From NCBI GenBank assembly GCA_943359425.1, contig CALRHN010000011.1:1-14050 (forward strand): DNA of 14,050 nucleotides. The letters are read 5' to 3'. Source of the DNA: Candidatus Nomurabacteria bacterium. Its GTDB lineage: Bacteria; Patescibacteriota; Minisyncoccia; Phycocordibacterales; UBA9973. The notes beneath the pieces are model-generated. The model was not told the DNA's origin and did no database searches. It saw only the letters and a list, made by a program, of their open reading frames with translations. The position numbers and the translations under genes are program-made. Shown piece by piece: positions 6,414 through 12,801 of the stretch. Positions within the stretch are counted from its first letter, which is position 1. The number at the start of each line of letters is the position of its first letter.

Positions 6414-7427
6414 ATGGCTTTTTTCTCTAGAAAATTGGGCATCGATCTGGGCACGGCGAACACCTTGGTCTATTTGCCCGGCAAGGGCGTCGTGCTCAAC
6501 GAGCCTTCTGTCGTAGCGGTTTCCGAGCTCGATAACAAGATCCTCGCCATCGGTGTCGAGGCCAAAGAAATGATCGGCAAGACGCCGGAGAGCATCATTG
6601 CCTACCGCCCGATGAAGGACGGCGTTATCGCCGACTATCGCGTGACCGAAGCAATGTTGCGATATTTCATCCGCAAAGCGCTCGGCAAATGGAATTTCTG
6701 GAAGCCGGACGTCATGGTCTCCGTTCCCGCAGGCGTCACGTCCACGGAGCGTCGTGCCGTCGTCGAAGCCGCCATCAAGGCCGGCGCGAAGAATGCCTAC
6801 GTCGTGAAAGAGCCGATCTTGGCCGCCATCGGCGCAGGAATTCCGATCCAAGAATCGCGCGGACATATGATCGTCGACATCGGCGGAGGCACGACTGACG
6901 TCGCCGTCATTTCTCTCGGAGGCATCGTCGCATCGACATCGGTAAAATGCGCGGGCAATAAAATAGACGCCGCCATCGCCGACTACATCAAGAAAACTTT
7001 CAACCTCGCCATCGGCGACAAAACAGCGGAAGAAGTGAAGATCCGCATCGGCGCCGCCATTCCTCTCGAAGAAGAGCTCACGATCACGATCAAAGGCCGC
7101 GACTTCGTCCAAGGTTTGCCGCGCAGCGCGAAAGTTTCGACGAATGAGATCGTGCAGGCTATTGATAAAGAACTCCGCCAGATGATCAAGGCCATCAAAG
7201 ACGTCTTACAGGAAACGCCGCCTGAACTCGCGAGTGACATTATCGACGCCGGCATCACGATGACGGGAGGAAGCTCGCAGTTGCGCAATTTCCCCGAACT
7301 CGTCTACCGCAAGACAGGCGTGAAAGCCCAGCTCGCCGAAGATCCGCTCTACTGTGTCGTCAAAGGCACGGGTATCGCTCTCGACCACCTCGACACCTAC
7401 AAGAAGACGATCATTTCGAAAAAATAG
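6414..7427 (+). CDS. mreB: Rod-shape-determining actin homologue MreB
   Basis: A bacterial actin that forms filaments under the inner membrane and guides cell-wall synthesis. Its ATP-binding motifs are clear: phosphate-1 GIDLGTANT (9-17), connecting VKEP (132-135) with the conserved Glu134, phosphate-2 DIGGGTTD (155-162), and the adenosine motif around GITMTGGSSQL (280-290), where the usual second glycine-rich part is changed to SSQL. At 337 aa it is of typical length. The N-terminal MAFFSRK is short and hydrophobic and could touch the membrane. It has its own strong promoter and is followed after 5 nt by the delta'-like gene. The usual mreC and mreD partners are not adjacent. Confidence 0.97.
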   Translation: MAFFSRKLGIDLGTANTLVYLPGKGVVLNEPSVVAVSELDNKILAIGVEAKEMIGKTPESIIAYRPMKDGVIADYRVTEAMLRYFIRKALGKWNFWKPDVMVSVPAGVTSTERRAVVEAAIKAGAKNAYVVKEPILAAIGAGIPIQESRGHMIVDIGGGTTDVAVISLGGIVASTSVKCAGNKIDAAIADYIKKTFNLAIGDKTAEEVKIRIGAAIPLEEELTITIKGRDFVQGLPRSAKVSTNEIVQAIDKELRQMIKAIKDVLQETPPELASDIIDAGITMTGGSSQLRNFPELVYRKTGVKAQLAEDPLYCVVKGTGIALDHLDTYKKTIISKK

Positions 7428-7432
7428 TTTCT

Positions 7433-8128
7433 ATGGCTCTCATTGATTCGTTACAGTTCGAATCCCTCCATCACGCATACATCATCGAAGGCGATGCGAC
7501 CGTTCTCGTACCCGAGATCGGCGCATTTTTGCAAAATGCCGGCATAACTATCGTCGGCAATCCCGACTACACCGTTCTCGCGTACGAGACATTCAAAGTA
7601 GAAGACAGCGCCATTCTCAAATCTCTCCACGCGGGGAAAAGCATGACGGCGGGCGAGAAGAAATTCTTCATCATCGCCGCCACCTCCGTCGCGCGCGAAG
7701 CGGAACAGTCGCTCCTCAAAATCTTCGAAGAGCCGCTCGCAGGCACGCATTTCTTCCTCGTCACGCCGTCTGCCGACGTTCTCTCCGACACGCTCCGCTC
7801 GCGCTCGCGCATCATCCGCGCAGGCGGGGGATTCGACCGAGGAGAAGCGAAAAAGTTTCTCGACAGTTCTCCGGCAGAACGCATCGCAAGTATCGGGAAG
7901 TTGATCAAGTCGCATGACAAGAACGAAAGCTCGGCACCGCTCCGCGAGTCGGCAGTCAGCATTCTCAACAATATAGAATCTCTCCTGCGCGAGCGTACGG
8001 ACATGAGCAAGGCGACAGGGGAGACAGAAGCAATCTTCGGCGAAATATTCCTCGCCCGCCAAGCACTCTCCAACCGCGGAGCGCCGACCAAAATGATCCT
8101 CGAGCATATCGCTCTCATGCTTGGTTAG
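7433..8128 (+). CDS. DNA polymerase III delta'-like clamp-loader protein
   Basis: A 231-aa protein related to the delta' (HolB) subunit of the replicative clamp loader. Supporting segments are HHAYIIEGD near the N-terminus (13-21), AEQSLLKIFEEP (90-101), which matches the family's ALLKxLEEP helix, HFFLVTPSADVLSDTLRSRSRII (106-128), and then a helical C-terminal part. It has no Walker A loop and no zinc-binding cysteines, which fits delta' as a non-hydrolysing subunit. It is markedly shorter than E. coli HolB (334 aa), so a divergent or reduced form is likely. It follows mreB by 5 nt and is probably co-transcribed from the mreB promoter. A gene symbol is withheld because orthology is inferred from few motifs. 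Confidence 0.75.
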   Translation: MALIDSLQFESLHHAYIIEGDATVLVPEIGAFLQNAGITIVGNPDYTVLAYETFKVEDSAILKSLHAGKSMTAGEKKFFIIAATSVAREAEQSLLKIFEEPLAGTHFFLVTPSADVLSDTLRSRSRIIRAGGGFDRGEAKKFLDSSPAERIASIGKLIKSHDKNESSAPLRESAVSILNNIESLLRERTDMSKATGETEAIFGEIFLARQALSNRGAPTKMILEHIALMLG

Positions 8129-8142
8129 TTAGTCCACAAATA

Positions 8143-8178
8143 TGTCTTACAATCAAGCGGCCGCTTACGTGTAAGACA
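8143..8178. repeat. Interrupted palindrome centred on a NotI-like octamer
   Basis: The 9-bp arms TGTCTTACA (8143-8151) and TGTAAGACA (8170-8178) enclose a 12-bp palindrome AAGCGGCCGCTT (8155-8166) with 3-nt gaps on each side. It lies 14 nt after the delta'-like stop and directly before a perfect TATAAT. As RNA it forms a hairpin followed by CTTTATAATTT, so it may end the mreB operon. As DNA its dyad centre (8160/8161) lies where a -35 box would be, as expected for an operator. Confidence 0.8.
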
Positions 8179-8181
8179 CTT

Positions 8182-8187
8182 TATAAT
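8182..8187 (+). promoter_or_regulatory. Consensus -10 box without a -35
   Basis: TATAAT matches the consensus exactly, but the -35 position (8159-8164) reads GGCCGC, the middle of the palindrome at 8143-8178. Transcription would start near 8194 and reach the small ORF at 8242. If real, it probably depends on a factor that binds the palindrome. Chance occurrence cannot be excluded. Confidence 0.4.
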
Positions 8188-8241
8188 TTGCCCATAGCGA
8201 GCACCTTCCTTTACTTTCTCCACCCTGGTGGTACCATAAAC

Positions 8242-8367
8242 ATGAAGCATATTTCCCGTTCACCAGTAAAATTTTCCGTCATGATTACACTTACGATTGC
8301 TCTTGTTGGTGCCTTTAGCTATTTTAGAGGTCAGCTATTAAAGCTTTGGAATAAGCATGATATTTAA
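8242..8367 (+). CDS. Putative 41-aa single-span membrane protein
   Basis: An ATG-to-TAA frame of 41 codons in the otherwise empty gap between the delta'-like gene and frr. The product begins with a basic stretch (MKHISRSPVK), then has one hydrophobic span of about 17 residues (FSVMITLTIALVGAFSY, 11-27), then a basic tail (RGQLLKLWNKHDI). That is the layout of a small inner-membrane protein, with positive charge on both sides of the span. A strong terminator at 8395-8429 lies 27 nt after the stop, and a consensus -10 lies upstream. I do not recognise it. Short length means a chance ORF is possible; the terminator and charge pattern favour a real gene. Confidence 0.5.
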   Translation: MKHISRSPVKFSVMITLTIALVGAFSYFRGQLLKLWNKHDI

Positions 8368-8390
8368 TCAATCGCTTATGGAAGCTTTTT
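8340..8390 (+). terminator. Imperfect hairpin with T-run, upstream of the main terminator
   Basis: AAAGCTT (8340-8346) pairs with AAGCTTT (8382-8388), and ATAAGC (8351-8356) pairs with GCTTAT (8374-8379), with an uneven internal loop and a 17-nt apical loop. It ends in a T-run to 8390. It overlaps the 3' end of the small ORF. It would be a weak terminator or a stabilising structure, in tandem with the strong one at 8395. Confidence 0.4.
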
Positions 8391-8394
8391 AATG

Positions 8395-8429
8395 AAAATG
8401 CTCCGCACAATTTCTGCGGAGCATTTTTT
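8395..8429 (+). terminator. Strong intrinsic terminator
   Basis: A 13-bp perfect stem (8395-8407 with 8415-8427, core TGCTCCGCA) with a 7-nt loop and six Ts at 8424-8429. It separates the small ORF region from frr. The leading AAAA also gives a T-tail on the minus strand, but no minus-strand gene approaches it. Confidence 0.92.
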
Positions 8430-8467
8430 AACTACATAATCTGAAACAGTCGAAACAATATTTACAT

Positions 8468-8496
8468 TTGATTAAAACTAGGCATCACGGTATACT
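8468..8496 (+). promoter_or_regulatory. Promoter of frr (likely leaderless)
   Basis: TTGATT (8468-8473), a 17-bp spacer, and TATACT (8491-8496). The ATG at 8505 is only eight nt beyond the -10, so the transcript should begin within about two bases of the start codon. No Shine-Dalgarno site fits in that space. Confidence 0.85.
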
Positions 8497-8504
8497 TTCC
8501 CTAT

Positions 8505-9044
8505 ATGGCATACAATTTTACGAACGCGAAAGCAGAATTCAAGAAAGTCGAAGAATGGCTTGCACGCGAATATTCCGGCATTCATACGGGACGCGCGACG
8601 CCTTCTGTCCTCGATGGCATTTCCGTCGAATCATACGGTTCTTTCCAGCCGATCAAGAACGTGGCATCCGTCGCCATCGAAGACCCTAGGACGCTGCGCG
8701 TTGCTCCATGGGATAAGAATCAGATAAAAGATATCGAGAAGGCCATCGTCGCCGCCAACCTCGGTCTCTCCGTTGCATCCGACGAGAGCGGACTGCGCGT
8801 TATTTTTCCCATGCTCACGACGGAGAATCGCACGAAACTGGTCAAAGTATTGAAGGAGAAGATGGAAGACGCGCGCATCAGCATCCGCAAGGCCCGCGAA
8901 GAAGTGCAGGACGAGATCAAAGCCGCCGCGCTGCCCGAAGACGAAGAACACCGCACGAAAGAAGAACTTCAGAAATATGTCGATGAAGCGAATGAAGCTC
9001 TCGAGAAAATATTTGCGAAAAAGGAGAACGAAGTAATGAACTAA
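8505..9044 (+). CDS. frr: Ribosome recycling factor
   Basis: A cytoplasmic factor that, with EF-G, splits the post-termination ribosome. The 179-aa length is close to E. coli RRF (185). Domain I helices hold HTGRATPSVLDGI (27-39), the family's RTGRA signature region with His in place of the first Arg. Domain II follows (about 33-104), and the long C-terminal helix shows LPEDEEHRTKEELQKYVDE (143-161) as in other RRFs. The start is fixed by N-terminal conservation and by the promoter spacing. It stands directly before rseP. In many bacteria frr and rseP are separated by uppS, cdsA and dxr, which are absent here. Its stop codon overlaps the first unit of the CTA repeat array. Confidence 0.97.
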   Translation: MAYNFTNAKAEFKKVEEWLAREYSGIHTGRATPSVLDGISVESYGSFQPIKNVASVAIEDPRTLRVAPWDKNQIKDIEKAIVAANLGLSVASDESGLRVIFPMLTTENRTKLVKVLKEKMEDARISIRKAREEVQDEIKAAALPEDEEHRTKEELQKYVDEANEALEKIFAKKENEVMN

Positions 9045-9122
9045 TACCAATGTCTAATATCTAAGAACTAATGTCTAATAAAAATGCTGAATCCCCATTA
9101 GATATTAGAAATTAGTCATTAG
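9041..9122. repeat. Two converging arrays of 7-bp CTAA repeats
   Basis: On the plus strand heptamers CTAAKRH-like begin at 9054, 9061, 9068 and 9075, with a further unit at 9041 spaced by six irregular bases. On the minus strand four perfect-period heptamers beginning CTAAT occupy 9122-9095. A 13-nt centre (9082-9094) separates them, so the whole can fold as an imperfect hairpin. It lacks a following T-run. The period and CTA core match the array at 29-63. It fills the frr-rseP gap. Confidence 0.85.
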
Positions 9123-9136
9123 AAATTCCAACCCCC

Positions 9137-10261
9137 GTGTCCATAATCCTTTTTATTTTAATCCTATTGATTCTCGTCGTCGTGCACGAACTCGGACACT
9201 TTTTCGTCGCGAGATACTTCGGCGTCCGCGTCGATGAATTCGGCTTCGGCTATCCGCCGCGTGCGACAAAACTTTTCAACTGGAAGGAAACCGTTTTCAC
9301 GCTCAACTGGCTGCCATTCGGCGGATTCGTGAAAATATTCGGCGAGAATCCCGATGACGAGAACACGAACGGTCCCGACCGCGAACGCAGTTTCGTCCAC
9401 AAAGCCAAATACAAACAGGCCCTCATTCTTGTCGCCGGTGTCTTCATGAATTTCCTCCTCGCCTGGCTACTCATCATCGCGCTTTTCACGGCGGGTTCGC
9501 GTTCATCCGTCGACGAAGCCATGTCCGGCGCACGATACGAGAATATCCGCGTCACGCTCGTCGATATTGCGAAGAATTCGCCCGCTGCCAAAGCCGGTCT
9601 CGTCGCTGGCGACGAAATATCTTCGATCGCTCTCGACTCCGATCCTTCCGTTTCTCTTTCCGGCGATACAGCAACAGTCAAAGACGTTCAGGATTTTATA
9701 AATGCTCATTCAGGAACTCCGCTGCGCTTCACTGTTGGTGAGCGGCTCACGTGCTGTAAGGCTCCTGTCGTCGTCACTCCAGTTGCCGGAATCGCAGATG
9801 GCAAGGCAGGCGTCGGCGTTTCGATCGATCGCATTGGTACGCTCCATTTGCCGCTCGGCCGCGCTATCGTCGAGGCGACGAGGAAAGAATGGTACGTCTC
9901 GAAAACTATCTTCGTATTCCTCGGCAAACTCATTCACGATACCGTTCTCGGTCATCCCGATATCTCGGCAGTCACGGGTCCCGTCGGGCTCGTGCACAGT
10001 GTCGGCATCACGGCAGGATTCGGATTCTCATATCTCATCTGGTTCATCGCATTCATTTCCATAAACCTCGGCATCATCAATCTCCTGCCCGTACCGGCAC
10101 TCGACGGGGGACGGCTCTTCTTCCTGCTCATCGAATCGGTCAAAGGTTCTCGCATCAATCCGAAGATCGCAAACATAGTGAATACGGTCGGATTCGGACT
10201 CCTCATACTGCTCATGCTCGTCGTGACGTATCACGATATCGTCCATCTCATCAAAGGCTGA
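9137..10261 (+). CDS. rseP: Site-2 intramembrane zinc metalloprotease (RseP/M50)
   Basis: An inner-membrane protease that cuts membrane-spanning substrates such as anti-sigma factors and signal-peptide remnants. The zinc motif HELGH is at residues 17-21 in the first membrane helix, and the third ligand Asp323 lies in LLPVPALDGGR (316-326). Other membrane spans lie near 94-118, 297-317 and 350-365. One PDZ-like domain occupies about 137-203, with NSPAAKAGLVAGDEI (147-161) matching the PDZ core; E. coli RseP has two, so this 374-aa form is single-PDZ. The start is GTG at 9137, chosen because it leaves a complete first helix; there is no Shine-Dalgarno site. It follows frr across the CTA repeat region and may share its transcript. 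No RseA-like substrate is seen in the window. Confidence 0.95.
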   Translation: MSIILFILILLILVVVHELGHFFVARYFGVRVDEFGFGYPPRATKLFNWKETVFTLNWLPFGGFVKIFGENPDDENTNGPDRERSFVHKAKYKQALILVAGVFMNFLLAWLLIIALFTAGSRSSVDEAMSGARYENIRVTLVDIAKNSPAAKAGLVAGDEISSIALDSDPSVSLSGDTATVKDVQDFINAHSGTPLRFTVGERLTCCKAPVVVTPVAGIADGKAGVGVSIDRIGTLHLPLGRAIVEATRKEWYVSKTIFVFLGKLIHDTVLGHPDISAVTGPVGLVHSVGITAGFGFSYLIWFIAFISINLGIINLLPVPALDGGRLFFLLIESVKGSRINPKIANIVNTVGFGLLILLMLVVTYHDIVHLIKG

Positions 10262-10297
10262 AAAACCTTTGACTTATAAGGGATAATTTGGTATAGT
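10251..10297 (+). promoter_or_regulatory. Consensus promoter of typA overlapping an rseP-end hairpin
   Basis: TTGACT (10269-10274), a 17-bp spacer and TATAGT (10292-10297). The start site should be near 10304, giving a leader of about 26 nt before the ATG at 10330. A 7-bp inverted repeat (10251-10257 with 10266-10272) covers the rseP stop and the -35 box. It has no T-run and is at best a weak terminator. Confidence 0.88.
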
Positions 10298-10307
10298 GTG
10301 CCTACAG

Positions 10308-10327
10308 TTGCCCGCGGGCAATTTTTT
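10308..10327 (+). promoter_or_regulatory. GC-rich hairpin plus T6 in the typA leader
   Basis: The perfect palindrome TTGCCCGCGGGCAA (10308-10321) is followed by six Ts (10322-10327) that end two bases before the typA ATG. It has the form of a short intrinsic terminator inside the 5' leader, downstream of the promoter. It could attenuate transcription, act as a temperature-sensitive element, or protect the mRNA 5' end. Confidence 0.65.
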
Positions 10328-10329
10328 AT

Positions 10330-12114
10330 ATGGAAATACGCAATATTGCAATTATCGCCCACGTTGACCACGGCAAGACGACCTTGACCGACTTTTTGAT
10401 GCGCCAATGCGGTATGTCACAAGAAGGCACGACGATGGATTCGAACGCCATCGAACTTGAACGCGGCATCACCATTTATTCGAAAAATACGTCCGTCGAT
10501 TACAAAGGCACGAAGATCAACATCGTTGACACTCCCGGACACGCCGACTTCGGCTCCGAAGTCGAACGCGTCCTTCGCGCCATCGACTGCGTGCTCCTGC
10601 TCGTCGACGCACAAGAAGGTCCTATGCCGCAGACGCGCTTCGTCCTGAAGAAATCCCTTGAGCTCGGTCTCAAACCTATCGTCATCATCAACAAGATCGA
10701 CAAACCGGCCGCGAATCCCGACCTCGTTCACGAACAAGTTCTCGAACTCTTCATCGAGCTCGGTGCGTCCGAAGAGCAGATCAACTTCATCACGCTCTAC
10801 GCCATCGGCCGCGAAGGAATCGCGAAGAAGAAACTGTCCGACGAATCGAAAGATCTCACGCCGCTCCTCGACACCATACTCGAGCACGTTCCCGTCGCAT
10901 CGACCGGCACTGATCTGCCCTTTGCTGCGCAGGTATTCAACCTCGGCTACGATAACTTCCTCGGACGTCTCGCCATTGCCCGCGTCTATCAAGGTTCGGT
11001 GAAAACAGGCGTACCGATCATCGTAAAGAAGCCTGACGGCGAATCCCGCAATTCCAAGATCACGAAACTTTTCACATTCCGCGGCATTCAGCGCGTTGAA
11101 GCGGCCGAAGTCACGGCAGGCGACATCATGATCGTTGCCGGAATTCCCGACGTCTATATCGGAGAGACTATCGTCACTGATGCATCCGTCACGCCGCTGC
11201 CCGCCATCGCCATCGACGAGCCGACGATCTCGCTCAACTTCCTCGTCAACGATTCTCCTTTTGCCGGACGCGAAGGCAAATATGTCACGTCACGCCAGAT
11301 CCGCGAACGCCTCGAACGCGAACTTGAGATCAACGTCGGACTCCGTGTGGATTTTGATAGCGGAGAATCCTATAAAGTCTACGGCCGCGGAGAACTCCAT
11401 ATCGCCGTCCTCCTCGAGAATATGCGCCGCGAGGGATACGAACTCCAAGTCTCCCAGCCCGAAGTCATCATCAAAGAAGAAGGCGGACAGAAACTCGAAC
11501 CGTATGAAGAAGTCACGATCGACGTTCCGGCCGAATCTTCCGGCGCCGTCATCGAGAAAATGACGAAACGCCGCGGTATCATGACCTCCATGCAGGAGAA
11601 AGAAGGCATCGTCCGTGTCGTATTCGAGATCCCAACGCGCGGACTTCTCGGCTATCGCGGAGAATTCGTTATTGATACAAAAGGCGAAGGCATCATGTCG
11701 TCCATCGTTCTCGGTTTCCGTCCGTACGCGGGCGAGATCCGCAAGCGCGATGTCGGTTCCATGGTTTCCATGATTTCCGGCAAGGCACTCACATTCGCTC
11801 TCGGCAATTTGCAGGATCGCGGCGTTCTCTATATCGAACACGGCACGGAAGTGTACGAAGGCCAAGTCGTCGGCAACGTGACGAAAGGGGAGGAGATGTC
11901 CGTCAATCCAATCAAGGGCAAACAGCTCACGAATATGCGCGCATCCGGAACTGACGAGACGATCTATCTCAAGCCTGCCTACAAGCTCACCATCGAACGC
12001 GGGCTCGAAGTCATGTCAGACGATGAATATCTCGAAATCACGCCCCAGTCCGTGCGTTTGCGTAAGAAATATCTCACCGACCTCGATCGTACTCGAGCCA
12101 TGCGCAAGAGCTAA
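10330..12114 (+). CDS. typA: Ribosome-associated translational GTPase TypA/BipA
   Basis: A translation-factor-type GTPase that binds the ribosome like EF-G and aids 50S assembly, notably in cold and stress. G1 is AHVDHGKTT (10-18), G2 lies in ELERGITI (42-49), G3 is DTPGH (67-71), and G4 is NKID (121-124). Domains II, III and V follow, and then the family-specific C-terminal domain, with RGLLGYRGEF near 437-446 and VNPIKGKQLTNMRASGTDE typical of TypA (about 523-541). At 594 aa it is close to E. coli BipA (607). The switch I region before MDSN is shorter than in E. coli. It has its own strong promoter, a hairpin in the leader, and a terminator right after the stop, so it is a single-gene unit. 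No Shine-Dalgarno site is present. Confidence 0.98.
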   Translation: MEIRNIAIIAHVDHGKTTLTDFLMRQCGMSQEGTTMDSNAIELERGITIYSKNTSVDYKGTKINIVDTPGHADFGSEVERVLRAIDCVLLLVDAQEGPMPQTRFVLKKSLELGLKPIVIINKIDKPAANPDLVHEQVLELFIELGASEEQINFITLYAIGREGIAKKKLSDESKDLTPLLDTILEHVPVASTGTDLPFAAQVFNLGYDNFLGRLAIARVYQGSVKTGVPIIVKKPDGESRNSKITKLFTFRGIQRVEAAEVTAGDIMIVAGIPDVYIGETIVTDASVTPLPAIAIDEPTISLNFLVNDSPFAGREGKYVTSRQIRERLERELEINVGLRVDFDSGESYKVYGRGELHIAVLLENMRREGYELQVSQPEVIIKEEGGQKLEPYEEVTIDVPAESSGAVIEKMTKRRGIMTSMQEKEGIVRVVFEIPTRGLLGYRGEFVIDTKGEGIMSSIVLGFRPYAGEIRKRDVGSMVSMISGKALTFALGNLQDRGVLYIEHGTEVYEGQVVGNVTKGEEMSVNPIKGKQLTNMRASGTDETIYLKPAYKLTIERGLEVMSDDEYLEITPQSVRLRKKYLTDLDRTRAMRKS

Positions 12115-12133
12115 ATAACGTTTATACATTCAA

Positions 12134-12159
12134 AAAACAGCCCTTTCCAGGGCTGTTTT
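12134..12159 (+). terminator. Intrinsic terminator of typA
   Basis: The stem CAGCCCT (12138-12144) with AGGGCTG (12149-12155), a TTCC loop, and flanking A4/T4 tracts. The T-tract is short and runs straight into the TTGACT box of the next promoter. Confidence 0.85.
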
Positions 12160-12186
12160 GACTTTTGAACCATAATGTGTTATTAT
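12158..12186 (+). promoter_or_regulatory. Promoter of the secreted orphan gene
   Basis: TTGACT (12158-12163), a 17-bp spacer and TATTAT (12181-12186). Its -35 shares two bases with the T-tract of the typA terminator. Transcription should start near 12193, giving a leader of about 40 nt that is A-rich and lacks a Shine-Dalgarno site. Confidence 0.8.
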
Positions 12187-12232
12187 AGGCTTGAGACAAA
12201 AAAATAAAGTAACGCTTAACTAAATTTAACTT

Positions 12233-12715
12233 ATGAAACAGTATTTAACTATTTTCGCTCTTTTAATTCTCGCTTCCAACCTCCATGCGCAAGACAGCAC
12301 TGGTTTTTACCATCAGAAAGCCGCCAGCATCATCAGCCGCATCTACGGCGCCGAAGACACATCGGGAATCGTGGTATCCCATGAAAGTAATTTTTGGTAT
12401 GCACATTCTTCTTTGCCCGATAGCTGGAACAACCATGTGTATTTCTTTGGCACTCACGTATTTGTCGTTCAGTCGGCACATACGACGGACATGCTCGAAG
12501 GAGGCTTGCTGTATTATTTTCCGCTTTCAGAAGCGGACAGTATCGGTAAAATCGACTATGCGAACGGACTCCGCGAGTCCAGTGAGCAGGGCAAGGTAAC
12601 CTTTTTCCAACCGGGACAGTTTTCAATTTCCTGGGAGAAAAAAGATGATGATTTGGCGAAAGCTGAAATCCGCATTCTCTCATGCTCGCAAGTCACTGCC
12701 GGTAAAAAGAATTGA
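12233..12715 (+). CDS. Secreted hypothetical protein
   Basis: I do not recognise this 160-aa protein. Residues 1-19 form a classical signal peptide (MKQYLTIFALLILASNLHA) with likely cleavage before Gln20. The mature part is about 141 aa with one Cys and several aromatic-rich beta-like stretches (NHVYFFGTHVFVVQS, GGLLYYFP, VTFFQPGQFSISWE), which suggests a small beta-sheet protein outside the membrane. There is no lipobox, further membrane span or anchor motif, so it is probably periplasmic or released. The signal peptide ending in HAQ recalls Bacteroidota secreted proteins, which hints at transfer or convergence, weakly. It has its own promoter and terminator, so it is a single-gene unit. Confidence 0.85.
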   Translation: MKQYLTIFALLILASNLHAQDSTGFYHQKAASIISRIYGAEDTSGIVVSHESNFWYAHSSLPDSWNNHVYFFGTHVFVVQSAHTTDMLEGGLLYYFPLSEADSIGKIDYANGLRESSEQGKVTFFQPGQFSISWEKKDDDLAKAEIRILSCSQVTAGKKN

Positions 12716-12738
12716 GTTGGAAAAATTATTGAAATACG

Positions 12739-12770
12739 GGGCGTCTCATTACATATGAGCGCCCTTTATT
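12739..12770 (+). terminator. Intrinsic terminator of the secreted protein gene
   Basis: GGGCG (12739-12743) and CTCAT (12745-12749) pair with ATGAG and CGCCC (12755-12764) around one bulged T and a 5-nt loop. The T-rich tail TTTATTTATTTA follows. It lies 23 nt after the stop codon. Confidence 0.85.
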
Positions 12771-12793
12771 TATTTACGGATGTATCGTAGTAT
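12765..12793 (+). promoter_or_regulatory. Possible promoter of tsaC
   Basis: TAGTAT (12788-12793) lies eight nt before the ATG at 12802, the same spacing as at frr. TTTATT at 12765-12770 is a weak -35 at 17 bp and lies in the preceding terminator tail. Confidence 0.45.
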
Positions 12794-12801
12794 CACTATA
12801 C

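Noticed and set aside
6387..7112. 241-codon open frame antisense to mreB
   Set aside because: It lies wholly opposite a certain gene plus its promoter. The product is dominated by Asp/Arg/His/Val, as expected from reading C-ending codons backwards, and it resembles no family.
8157..8164. NotI site GCGGCCGC as a cloning or vector trace
   Set aside because: It is embedded symmetrically in a longer natural-looking palindrome, and no linker or vector sequence surrounds it.
9041..9122. CTA arrays as a CRISPR or an iteron origin
   Set aside because: A 7-bp period without spacers excludes CRISPR. No DnaA boxes or rep gene lie nearby, so an origin has no support.
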